Shown in pieces: positions 57,534 to 64,000 of a stretch of 64,000 bases of DNA (positions are counted from its first letter, which is position 1; the number at the start of each line of letters is the position of its first letter). Below the pieces are notes generated by a model. The model saw nothing but the letters and a program-made list of their open reading frames with translations. It made no database searches and was not told the origin of the DNA. The stretch comes from Brucella anthropi ATCC 49188. Lineage in GTDB: Bacteria > Pseudomonadota > Alphaproteobacteria > Rhizobiales > Rhizobiaceae. Position numbers and translations under genes: made by a program. Location of the stretch: the NCBI RefSeq assembly GCF_000017405.1, contig NC_009667.1, positions 806,001 to 870,000 of the forward strand, written 5' to 3'.

Positions 57534-57945
57534 GCGAACCTTTCTCCTTCAACTAAGCCAACCGGAATATCCGGCTGGTGACGTCTTTCAGCCGCCAGAG
57601 ACTGGCGGGTTATAGATCGAGCGCCTTATTACACATCGATACTAGTATAATGTGCCTGCTTGTGCAGTACAAATTAGGTACAAAATGTGGCAGCACCGGA
57701 AGAAGCCGCGAAACGACGCTCTCCGAATCGCGCTTTGGTTAATGCCAGCCCGACCTTCATTCCCCGAAACTCACAGCTCATAACGCATAGATTAAACGAT
57801 TTAAAAAAATTTCAAAAATTTTAAATCGATTAAATATTTGAATTGCCACGATTAATCTGTTTCTGACTGCCATCCTCAGTTTCGCGATCAATCTGGTAGG
57901 CGCGAAAGAGACCGATCAATTGTCAAACCATATGGCGGAGACATC
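57534..57945. other. Divergent bvrR-pckA promoter region with AT-rich palindrome
   Basis: This 412-nt gap should hold both promoters. A perfect 10-bp inverted repeat CGATTTAAAA / TTTTAAATCG (57797-57828, loop 12 nt) sits 118 nt before pckA in an AT-rich tract with four TTAA elements. It is a candidate regulator site. I found no small gene. Confidence 0.5.
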
Positions 57946-59556
57946 ATGAGAGAGACCGGCATTCACAACACGGCCGCTTCCATTGCCACTTCAGGACTGA
58001 AGGAAATCTCCGCAGTCTTTTACAACCTTGGGGCCGCCCGGCTTTATGAGGAAACCGTTCGCCGGGGCGAAGCCGAACTGTCGGCGCAGGGTGCGCTTGT
58101 CGCACGCACCGGACAACACACGGGCCGTTCGCCGAAAGACAAGTTCGTCGTGCGCGATGCCGACACGGAAGATCATGTCTGGTGGGACAACAACAAGCCG
58201 ATGAGCCGCGAGGCCTTCGAGCTGCTCTATGCCGATTTCATCGACCATGCGAAGGGCAAGGAGCTTTTCGTTCAGGACCTGATCGGCGGCGCTGATGCCG
58301 ACAACAAGATCAATGCCCGCGTCATCACCGAATATGCCTGGCATTCGCTGTTCATTCGCAATCTTCTGATCCGTCCGGAACAGGAAGCGCTTGCTTCCTA
58401 CGTGCCGGAAATGACGATTATCGACCTGCCAACCTTCAAGGCGGATCCGGAACGCTATGGCGTGCGCACCGAAACCGTGATCGCGGTCGACCTGACCCGC
58501 AAGATCGTGCTGATCGGCGGCACCTCCTATGCCGGTGAAATGAAGAAGTCGGTTTTCACCGCACTCAACTACATCCTGCCTGCGAAGGGTGTGATGCCGA
58601 TGCACTGCTCGGCCAATGAAGGCCCGAACGGCGACACCGCCGTCTTCTTCGGCCTGTCCGGCACCGGCAAGACCACGCTTTCGGCAGATCCGACCCGTAC
58701 GCTGATCGGCGACGACGAGCATGGCTGGGGCGAGCATGGCATCTTCAACTTCGAAGGCGGCTGCTATGCCAAGACCATTCGTCTGTCCGCCGAAGCGGAG
58801 CCGGAAATCTACGCGACGACGCAGCGTTTCGGCACGGTGCTGGAAAATGTCGTTCTCGATGAGAACCGCCAGCCGGATTTCGACGACGGCTCGCTGACGG
58901 AAAACACCCGCTGCGCCTATCCGCTCGATTTCATCCCGAATGCATCGAAGTCGGGCAAGGGCGGCCAGCCGAAGAACATCATCATGCTCACTGCCGATGC
59001 CTTCGGCGTAATGCCTCCGATTGCCAAGCTGACGCCAGCACAGGCCATGTACCACTTCCTGTCCGGCTACACGGCCAAGGTCGCCGGTACCGAAAAGGGC
59101 GTGACCGAACCGGAAGCGACCTTCTCGACCTGCTTCGGCGCACCGTTCATGCCGCGCCATCCGTCGGAATACGGTAACCTGCTGCGCAAGCTGATCGCCG
59201 AGCACAAGGTCGATTGCTGGCTGGTCAATACCGGCTGGACGGGTGGTGCTTACGGCGTTGGCAAGCGTATGCCGATCAAGGCAACCCGCGCTCTGCTCGC
59301 CGCCGCGCTTGACGGTTCGCTGAACGATGCCGAATTCCGCATCGATCCGAATTTCGGCTTCGCGGTTCCGGTCGACGTACCGGGTGTGGACACGTCCATT
59401 CTCGATCCGCGCTCGACCTGGGCCGACAAGGCTGCCTATGACGCGCAGGCCAAGAAGCTTGTCGACATGTTCGTCACGAATTTCGAAAAATTCGAAAGCC
59501 ATGTCGATCACGAGGTAAAGGACGCAGCGCCAGCGATCCGTATCGCTGCGGAATAG
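57946..59556 (+). CDS. pckA: Phosphoenolpyruvate carboxykinase (ATP)
   Basis: The 536-residue enzyme converts oxaloacetate and ATP to PEP for gluconeogenesis. It carries [20 protein letters not shown], the kinase-1a P-loop [20 protein letters not shown], kinase-2 [20 protein letters not shown] and [20 protein letters not shown]. The frame is intact, unlike the disrupted pckA reported in some classical brucellae. GGCGGAG precedes the ATG. Its position beside bvrRS is conserved in rhizobia. Confidence 0.98.
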   Translation: MRETGIHNTAASIATSGLKEISAVFYNLGAARLYEETVRRGEAELSAQGALVARTGQHTGRSPKDKFVVRDADTEDHVWWDNNKPMSREAFELLYADFIDHAKGKELFVQDLIGGADADNKINARVITEYAWHSLFIRNLLIRPEQEALASYVPEMTIIDLPTFKADPERYGVRTETVIAVDLTRKIVLIGGTSYAGEMKKSVFTALNYILPAKGVMPMHCSANEGPNGDTAVFFGLSGTGKTTLSADPTRTLIGDDEHGWGEHGIFNFEGGCYAKTIRLSAEAEPEIYATTQRFGTVLENVVLDENRQPDFDDGSLTENTRCAYPLDFIPNASKSGKGGQPKNIIMLTADAFGVMPPIAKLTPAQAMYHFLSGYTAKVAGTEKGVTEPEATFSTCFGAPFMPRHPSEYGNLLRKLIAEHKVDCWLVNTGWTGGAYGVGKRMPIKATRALLAAALDGSLNDAEFRIDPNFGFAVPVDVPGVDTSILDPRSTWADKAAYDAQAKKLVDMFVTNFEKFESHVDHEVKDAAPAIRIAAE

Positions 59557-59566
59557 CTTTTTCTAC

Positions 59567-59611
59567 GCATGTCTTTATCCAAAAACCGGTTCCCACTTTT
59601 TGGAGACATGC
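59567..59611. repeat. Palindromic repeat GCATGTCT...AGACATGC
   Basis: Arms GCATGTCT / AGACATGC enclose CCAAAAA / TTTTTGG and a central ACCGGTTCCC. It stands right after pckA. Confidence 0.7.
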
Positions 59612-59636
59612 TTTTACCATCCTGAGGAGGAGGGAG

Positions 59637-59664
59637 AGCCCGGCTGAAAGGCCGGGTTTTTCTT
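59637..59664 (+). terminator. Terminator of pckA
   Basis: AGCCCGGC / GCCGGGTT stem with loop TGAAAG and tail TTTTTCTTTT. Confidence 0.75.
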
Positions 59665-59700
59665 TTGTATAAGGGATACAAAGCGGTATATCTCCTCGTC

Positions 59701-60138
59701 ATGGAAGAGAACCGGAACATCATCCGCATTACCAATCGCCTGACGATCCGTGAAGACGATCTGGAGGAGAGCTTCATTCGTGCCTCCGGGCCGGGCGGTC
59801 AGAACGTCAACAAGGTTTCGACTGCCGTACAGCTGCGCTTTCATGCCGTGAGAGCAGGCCTGCCGGAAGATATCCTGTCACGGCTCTTCAAGCTTGCCGG
59901 ACAGAAAGGTACCAAGGACGGCGATATTCTGATCGAGGCCAATCGTTTCCGCACCCAGGAGCGCAACCGCGAGGACGCGCGCGAACGGCTGATCGCGCTT
60001 ATTGCCAAAGCTGCCGAACCACCACCGCCGCCACGCAAGAAGACCAGGCCCACAAAAGGCTCCGTCGAACGCCGCCTCAAGGCCAAGTCCGGACGATCCG
60101 ACATCAAGAAGGGCCGCGGCAAGGTTTCTTACGACTGA
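59701..60138 (+). CDS. arfB: Alternative ribosome-rescue factor / peptidyl-tRNA hydrolase ArfB
   Basis: The 145-residue protein has the GGQ motif in RASGPGGQNVNKVSTAVQLR (32-34) that hydrolyses peptidyl-tRNA, and a basic C-terminal tail (KKTRPTKGSVERRLKAKSGR) that enters the empty mRNA channel of stalled ribosomes. It lacks the codon-recognition domains of release factors, so ArfB/YaeJ fits. ATG 59701 gives the family start. A hydrolase gene follows after 34 nt. Confidence 0.95.
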   Translation: MEENRNIIRITNRLTIREDDLEESFIRASGPGGQNVNKVSTAVQLRFHAVRAGLPEDILSRLFKLAGQKGTKDGDILIEANRFRTQERNREDARERLIALIAKAAEPPPPPRKKTRPTKGSVERRLKAKSGRSDIKKGRGKVSYD

Positions 60139-60172
60139 TCCCAAAAGACTCCACACAGGGAAACGCGAGACC

Positions 60173-60982
60173 ATGAAATCCCATGAAATCGAGACCAGCC
60201 ACGGTCGCATTGCCATCCGTGAAAGCAGGGGTAACGGAACGCCCTTGCTGATGATCCATGGCAACTCCAGCGCAGGCGCCATCTTTGCGCCCCAGCTTGA
60301 GGGCGAAATCGGTAGAAACTGGCGGGTGATCGCGCCAGATTTGCCGGGGCATGGCCAGTCCGGCGACGCCCTTGATCCGGATCGCAGCTATTCCATGGAA
60401 GGCTATGCCGACGCGATGACGGAAGTGCTGGCGAAGCTCGGCATTTCGGATACAGTCGTTTTCGGCTGGTCGCTTGGCGGCCATATCGGCATCGAGATGA
60501 TTTCACGCTTTCCCGGCATGCGCGGCCTGATGATTACCGGCACGCCGCCTGTAGCGCGTGAGGAAGTTGGGCAAGGATTCAAGAGCGGTCCGGATATGGC
60601 ACTTGCCGGGCAAGAAGTCTTTTCCGACCGCAATGTCGAATCCTATGCGCGTAGTACCTGCGGCGAACCGTTCGAAGACCAGTTGCTTGAGATTGTCGCC
60701 CGCACGGATGGGCGCGCGCGGCGCATCATGTTCGAAAAATTTGCAGCCGGAACCGGCGGCAACCAGCGCGATATTGTTGCCGAAGCAAGGCTCCCGATTG
60801 CAGTCGTCAACGGTCGCGACGAGCCGTTTGTTGAACTTGATTTCGTCTCGAAAGTCCGTTTCGGCAATCTCTGGGAAGGTAAAACCCATGTCATCGACGG
60901 GGCAGGGCATGCGCCCTTCCGCGAGACACCAGCTGTTTTCGATGATTATCTGCAGCGCTTCATGCGCGACTGCACGGCCTGA
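60173..60982 (+). CDS. Alpha/beta hydrolase
   Basis: The 269-residue hydrolase has oxyanion region LLMIHGNSSAGAIFAPQLEG, IAPDLPGHGQSGDALDP, nucleophile elbow VFGWSLGGHIGIEMI with Ser near residue 100, acid in NGRDEPFVEL and His in DGAGHAPFRETP. It is a soluble esterase, lactonase or haloperoxidase-like enzyme; substrate unknown. It may be cotranscribed with arfB. Confidence 0.92.
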   Translation: MKSHEIETSHGRIAIRESRGNGTPLLMIHGNSSAGAIFAPQLEGEIGRNWRVIAPDLPGHGQSGDALDPDRSYSMEGYADAMTEVLAKLGISDTVVFGWSLGGHIGIEMISRFPGMRGLMITGTPPVAREEVGQGFKSGPDMALAGQEVFSDRNVESYARSTCGEPFEDQLLEIVARTDGRARRIMFEKFAAGTGGNQRDIVAEARLPIAVVNGRDEPFVELDFVSKVRFGNLWEGKTHVIDGAGHAPFRETPAVFDDYLQRFMRDCTA

Positions 60983-61006
60983 CCTACTGCAATCACCAAA
61001 AGACAA

Positions 61007-61032
61007 AAAGGGCCGGATAACCGGCCCTTTTT
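61007..61032 (+). terminator. Terminator of the hydrolase gene
   Basis: AAAAAGGGCCGG / CCGGCCCTTTTT stem with a 4-nt loop, 24 nt after the stop. Confidence 0.85.
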
Positions 61033-61040
61033 CATATCTA

Positions 61041-61103
61041 AGTACTTGTTTCGTCGCATTATCCTACGCAAAACCGCTTCGCACTTTTGCTGGAAATGCT
61101 CTA
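61041..61103 (-). repeat. TAGAGCATTTCC repeat, copy 3
   Basis: On the minus strand it starts TAGAGCATTTCCAGCAAAAG and ends in CGACGAAACAAGTACT. The initial TAG is the stop codon of coaA. Copies 1 and 2 are at 9007 and 38614. Confidence 0.75.
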
Positions 61104-62129
61104 GATTTTTCTCAGCGCAACTTCCTCGATCAGGTGATCGCTGCCCTTGCGCAAGATCAGATCGGCGCGCGGGCGCGTCGGCAGGATATTATCCTTGAGA
61201 TTCTTCAGGTTGATATTGTTCCACAGTCCTTCGCCAATCGAACGCGCCGCATCTTCCGAAAGCTGCGAATAGCGATGGAAGAAGGATTCCGGATTGACGA
61301 AAGCAGTCTCCCGCAGCCGCATGAAGCGGTCGATATACCATTTGTGGATCAGCTGCGATTCCGCATCGATATAGATCGAGAAGTCGAAGAAATCGGAGAC
61401 GAAGGGCACCATCTTGCCGTCTTCCGGCAGATCGCGCACCTGCAGCACATTGATGCCTTCAAAGATCAGAATATCCGGCTTGTCGACGATCTGATATTCG
61501 CCCGGCAAGACGTCGTAGCTCAGATGCGAATAGAGCGGCGCACGCACCTGGCTCATGCCTGCCTTGATCGCTGACAGAAAGCGCAAGACCGCACCGACAT
61601 CGTAGCTTTCGGGAAAACCCTTGCGCTCCATCATGTTCTGCTCGCGCAGGACCGCATTGGGGTAGAGAAAACCGTCGGTCGTCACGAGATCGACCTTCGG
61701 GCTCGATGGCCAGCGTGCCAGAAGCTCTTTCAGGATACGCGCAGTCGTGGATTTCCCAACCGCAACCGAACCGGCAATGCCGATGATGAACGGCGTCTTG
61801 AACGACTCTTCCATGTTGAGGAACTGCTTGCGCTGCTCGAACAGAAGCTGGCTTGCCTCCACATGCGCCGACAGCAATCGCGACAGCGACAGATAGATGC
61901 GCCGTACCTCGTCGAGATCGATGGGGTCGCCCAGCGAGCGCAGTCGCTTGACCTCGTCATACGTCAAAGTGAGCGGCGTGTCGGCGCGAAATCCCGCCCA
62001 TTCCTCAGCCGAAAAGAAACGGTAAGGCGAGTAACGCGACGGCGTTAGCTGGTCCACTTTTTCCCACATATTGTCGCTGCTCTCCCTCAACGCCAATTCT
62101 GCACTAGCAGCTTTCAATTCGCTTTGCAT
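61101..62129 (-). CDS. coaA: Type I pantothenate kinase
   Basis: The 342-residue kinase starts coenzyme A synthesis by phosphorylating pantothenate. P-loop is [53 protein letters not shown] and [10 protein letters not shown] are type I features. An internal ATG at 62069 gives [20 protein letters not shown], closer to the usual 320-residue length, and may be the true start. The ATG at 62129 directly abuts the hisE stop. The stop TAG is the end of a repeat element. Confidence 0.95.
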
Positions 62130-62453
62130 TTATGCTTTCGGACGACCGGCCTTTTCCTCAAGGCCAGTCTGCGCCGTGCGACGCTGCAATTCTGCAAGAA
62201 CCTCATTGAGCGGCACATCCGCAATCTTGAGAACCACCAGCAGATGATAAAGTAAATCAGCGCTTTCGGTGACCACGTCCGCGCGGTTGCCCTCAACGGC
62301 GGCAATGACCGTTTCCACGGCTTCTTCACCGAGCTTTTTCGCGGCCCGTGTCTGTCCCTTGGCAACAAGGCTTGCAGTATAAGACGAGCCGTCCGTCATG
62401 CCGGCACGCTCCGCGACGATGCGTTCAAGGTCGGAAAGTGTGAACTCAGTCAT
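62130..62453 (-). CDS. hisE: Phosphoribosyl-ATP pyrophosphatase
   Basis: The 107-residue enzyme does the second step of histidine synthesis. It has the all-alpha MazG-type core: [30 protein letters not shown] and [20 protein letters not shown] with the metal-binding acidic residues. It lies 23 nt after hisF and directly before coaA. It is a separate HisE, not fused to HisI, as is usual in alphaproteobacteria. Confidence 0.96.
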
Positions 62454-62476
62454 CGGACTTCCTTAAATCTTACTCT

Positions 62477-63262
62477 TTAACGGACCGGATCGAGCCGCAT
62501 CGGGATGCCAGCCTCGGCCATATAGCGCTTGGCCTCGCCAATCGTATAGGTGCCGAAGTGGAAGATGGATGCTGCGAGAACTGCCGTCGCGTGACCGTCA
62601 CGAATGCCCGCAACCATGTGATCCAGATTGCCGACACCACCCGAAGCTATTACCGGAACGCGCACGCTGTCAGCCACGGCTCGCGTCAGTGCCACATCGT
62701 AACCGGCCTTGGTTCCGTCGCGATCCATCGAGGTCAGCAGGATTTCACCAGCGCCGAGGCTCACCACCTTCTGCGCAAACTCCACCGCGTCGATGCCGGT
62801 TGTCTGGCGACCGCCATGGGTGAAGATTTCCCAGCGGTCGGCTTCGCCTTCGCCCGAAACCTTCTTGGCGTCGATGGCAACCACGATGCACTGGTCACCG
62901 AATTTGTCAGCAGCTTCGGCGACAAATTCCGGGTTCTTCACCGCAGCCGTATTGATCGAGACCTTGTCGGCACCGGCCAGAAGCAGCTTGCGAATGTCAG
63001 AAACCTGACGCACGCCACCACCAACGGTCAGCGGCATGAAGCACTGTTCCGCTGTACGGGCGATAACATCGAAAATTGTCTCGCGATTGTCCGAAGACGC
63101 CGTGATGTCGAGGAAGCACAGTTCGTCTGCGCCCGCCGCATCATAGGCGCGGGCAGCTTCCACCGGATCACCCGCATCGATCAGATCGACAAAGTTCACG
63201 CCCTTGACGACGCGTCCGTCCTTCACATCGAGGCACGGTATCACTCTCGCTTTCAAAGTCAT
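62477..63262 (-). CDS. hisF: Imidazole glycerol phosphate synthase cyclase subunit
   Basis: The 261-residue TIM barrel pairs with HisH to make IGP and [25 protein letters not shown] has catalytic Asp; [32 protein letters not shown] and [20 protein letters not shown] carry the second Asp and phosphate sites. hisF overlaps hisA by ATGA. hisH is not visible in the window and should lie upstream. Confidence 0.97.
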   Translation of the reverse strand: MTLKARVIPCLDVKDGRVVKGVNFVDLIDAGDPVEAARAYDAAGADELCFLDITASSDNRETIFDVIARTAEQCFMPLTVGGGVRQVSDIRKLLLAGADKVSINTAAVKNPEFVAEAADKFGDQCIVVAIDAKKVSGEGEADRWEIFTHGGRQTTGIDAVEFAQKVVSLGAGEILLTSMDRDGTKAGYDVALTRAVADSVRVPVIASGGVGNLDHMVAGIRDGHATAVLAASIFHFGTYTIGEAKRYMAEAGIPMRLDPVR

Positions 63263-63990
63263 GCTGCGGCCCTCAACAGGGATAATGCTTCTGCCGGATC
63301 GATGCGGCCATCGTAAAGCGCGCGACCGGAAATCGCGCCTTCCAGCTTGCGGGCATCAGGAGCGGCAAGACGTTTGATGTCATCCATCGAGGCGAGGCCG
63401 CCCGATGCGATCACCGGGATGGAAACGCTATCTGCCAGGCCGAGCGTCGAATCCCAGTTGATGCCAGCCAGAACGCCGTCGCGGTCGATGTCGGTATAGA
63501 TGATGGCGGCAACGCCTGCGCCTTCAAACTTTTTCGCGAGTTCGATCACGCCCAGTTCAGACGCTTCTGCCCAGCCTTCAACTGCGACATAGCCGCCCTT
63601 GGCATCGATGCCGACAGCAACCTGACCCGGAAATGCCTTGCAGGCCTCTATCACCAATGCCGGATCGCGCACGGCGACCGTACCAAGAATGACGCGGCGC
63701 AATCCCTTGGAAAGCCAGTTCTCGATATGCTGGAGCGTGCGGATACCGCCCCCGAGCTGCACCGGATTTTTCGTGGCTTTGAGGATCGCTTCCACAGCCT
63801 TGCCGTTGACGCTTTCGCCAGCAAAGGCACCGTTGAGATCAACCACATGCAGCCATTCAAAGCCCTGATCCTCAAAGGCTTTGGCCTGTGCAGCCGGGTC
63901 TTCATTATAGACGGTGGCCTGATCCATGTCGCCGAGCTTCAGGCGCACGCATTGACCGTCTTTCAAATCGATGGCGGGAAAAAGGATCAT
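63259..63990 (-). CDS. hisA: Phosphoribosylformimino-5-aminoimidazole carboxamide ribotide isomerase
   Basis: The 243-residue TIM barrel isomerises ProFAR to PRFAR in histidine synthesis. [20 protein letters not shown] has the first catalytic Asp, [16 protein letters not shown] and [20 protein letters not shown] the second. It heads the visible part of the hisA-hisF-hisE-coaA run; its upstream partner lies beyond the window edge. Confidence 0.97.
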   Translation of the reverse strand: MILFPAIDLKDGQCVRLKLGDMDQATVYNEDPAAQAKAFEDQGFEWLHVVDLNGAFAGESVNGKAVEAILKATKNPVQLGGGIRTLQHIENWLSKGLRRVILGTVAVRDPALVIEACKAFPGQVAVGIDAKGGYVAVEGWAEASELGVIELAKKFEGAGVAAIIYTDIDRDGVLAGINWDSTLGLADSVSIPVIASGGLASMDDIKRLAAPDARKLEGAISGRALYDGRIDPAEALSLLRAAA

Positions 63991-64000
63991 AATGTCAGGG

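Noticed and set aside
57991..59511. A 506-codon frame antisense to pckA
   Set aside because: A shadow of pckA codon bias; no domain or ribosome-binding site.

Overview
The window is a contiguous piece of an alphaproteobacterial chromosome, almost certainly Brucellaceae (Brucella/Ochrobactrum group). The evidence is the pckA / bvrR-bvrS / hprK / EIIA-Man / HPr / ahcY / divL / tsaE cluster, a PmtA-type phospholipid methyltransferase, an alphaproteobacterial sigma-32 promoter in front of dnaK, CtrA-type TTAA-N7-TTAA boxes, and Rhizobiales-style short palindromic intergenic repeats. An intact pckA, a BenE transporter and the many repeats suggest the free-living Ochrobactrum side, but that is inference. 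About 62 protein genes are supported. I saw no rRNA, tRNA or CRISPR array. Layout, left end: an RLAN/ATP-grasp (RimK-like) gene cut by the window edge is coupled to a GNAT-C39 peptidase fusion (1-1764). Next come a CtrA-boxed periplasmic cysteine peptidase, VOC and phosphatase genes, an orphan DnaB-like ATPase, yifB, gshB, an SMP-30 gene, pyrF, an FMN reductase and pmtA, separated by clustered palindromic repeats. Then dnaJ and dnaK, an oxidoreductase, a LysR gene coupled to a nucleotidyltransferase, an aldo/keto reductase, and a TetR/MFS divergent pair. The translation cluster infC - methyltransferase - rpmI - rplT - kinase-like - pheS - pheT (20793-27529, minus strand) follows; infC starts with ATT. 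Layout, middle: hydrolase, benE, DUF2852, SprT-like protease and ydcF lead into trpF-trpB-(unknown)-trpA-accD-folC (31983-37510, plus strand). An IS630-family element (37523-38571) with TA duplication sits at the edge of a palindromic repeat. Then trxA and a long minus-strand block: divL, tsaE-amgK fusion, murU, addB, addA, mostly with 4-nt ATGA overlaps. Layout, right end: ahcY; the regulatory operon bvrR-bvrS-hprK-EIIA-HPr-(MurI-like protein with both catalytic cysteines replaced by serine); divergent pckA; arfB; a hydrolase; and hisA-hisF-hisE-coaA. Most of the window is ordinary core genome. The observations most worth a second look are the repeat families whose terminal TAG is used as the stop codon of four genes, the covarying 42-bp hairpin array in front of pheS, the Tyr-for-His DivL, the Cys-less MurI paralogue in the PTS operon, the RLAN/GNAT-C39 pair, and unassigned genes inside conserved operons (between trpB and trpA, between rplT and pheS).
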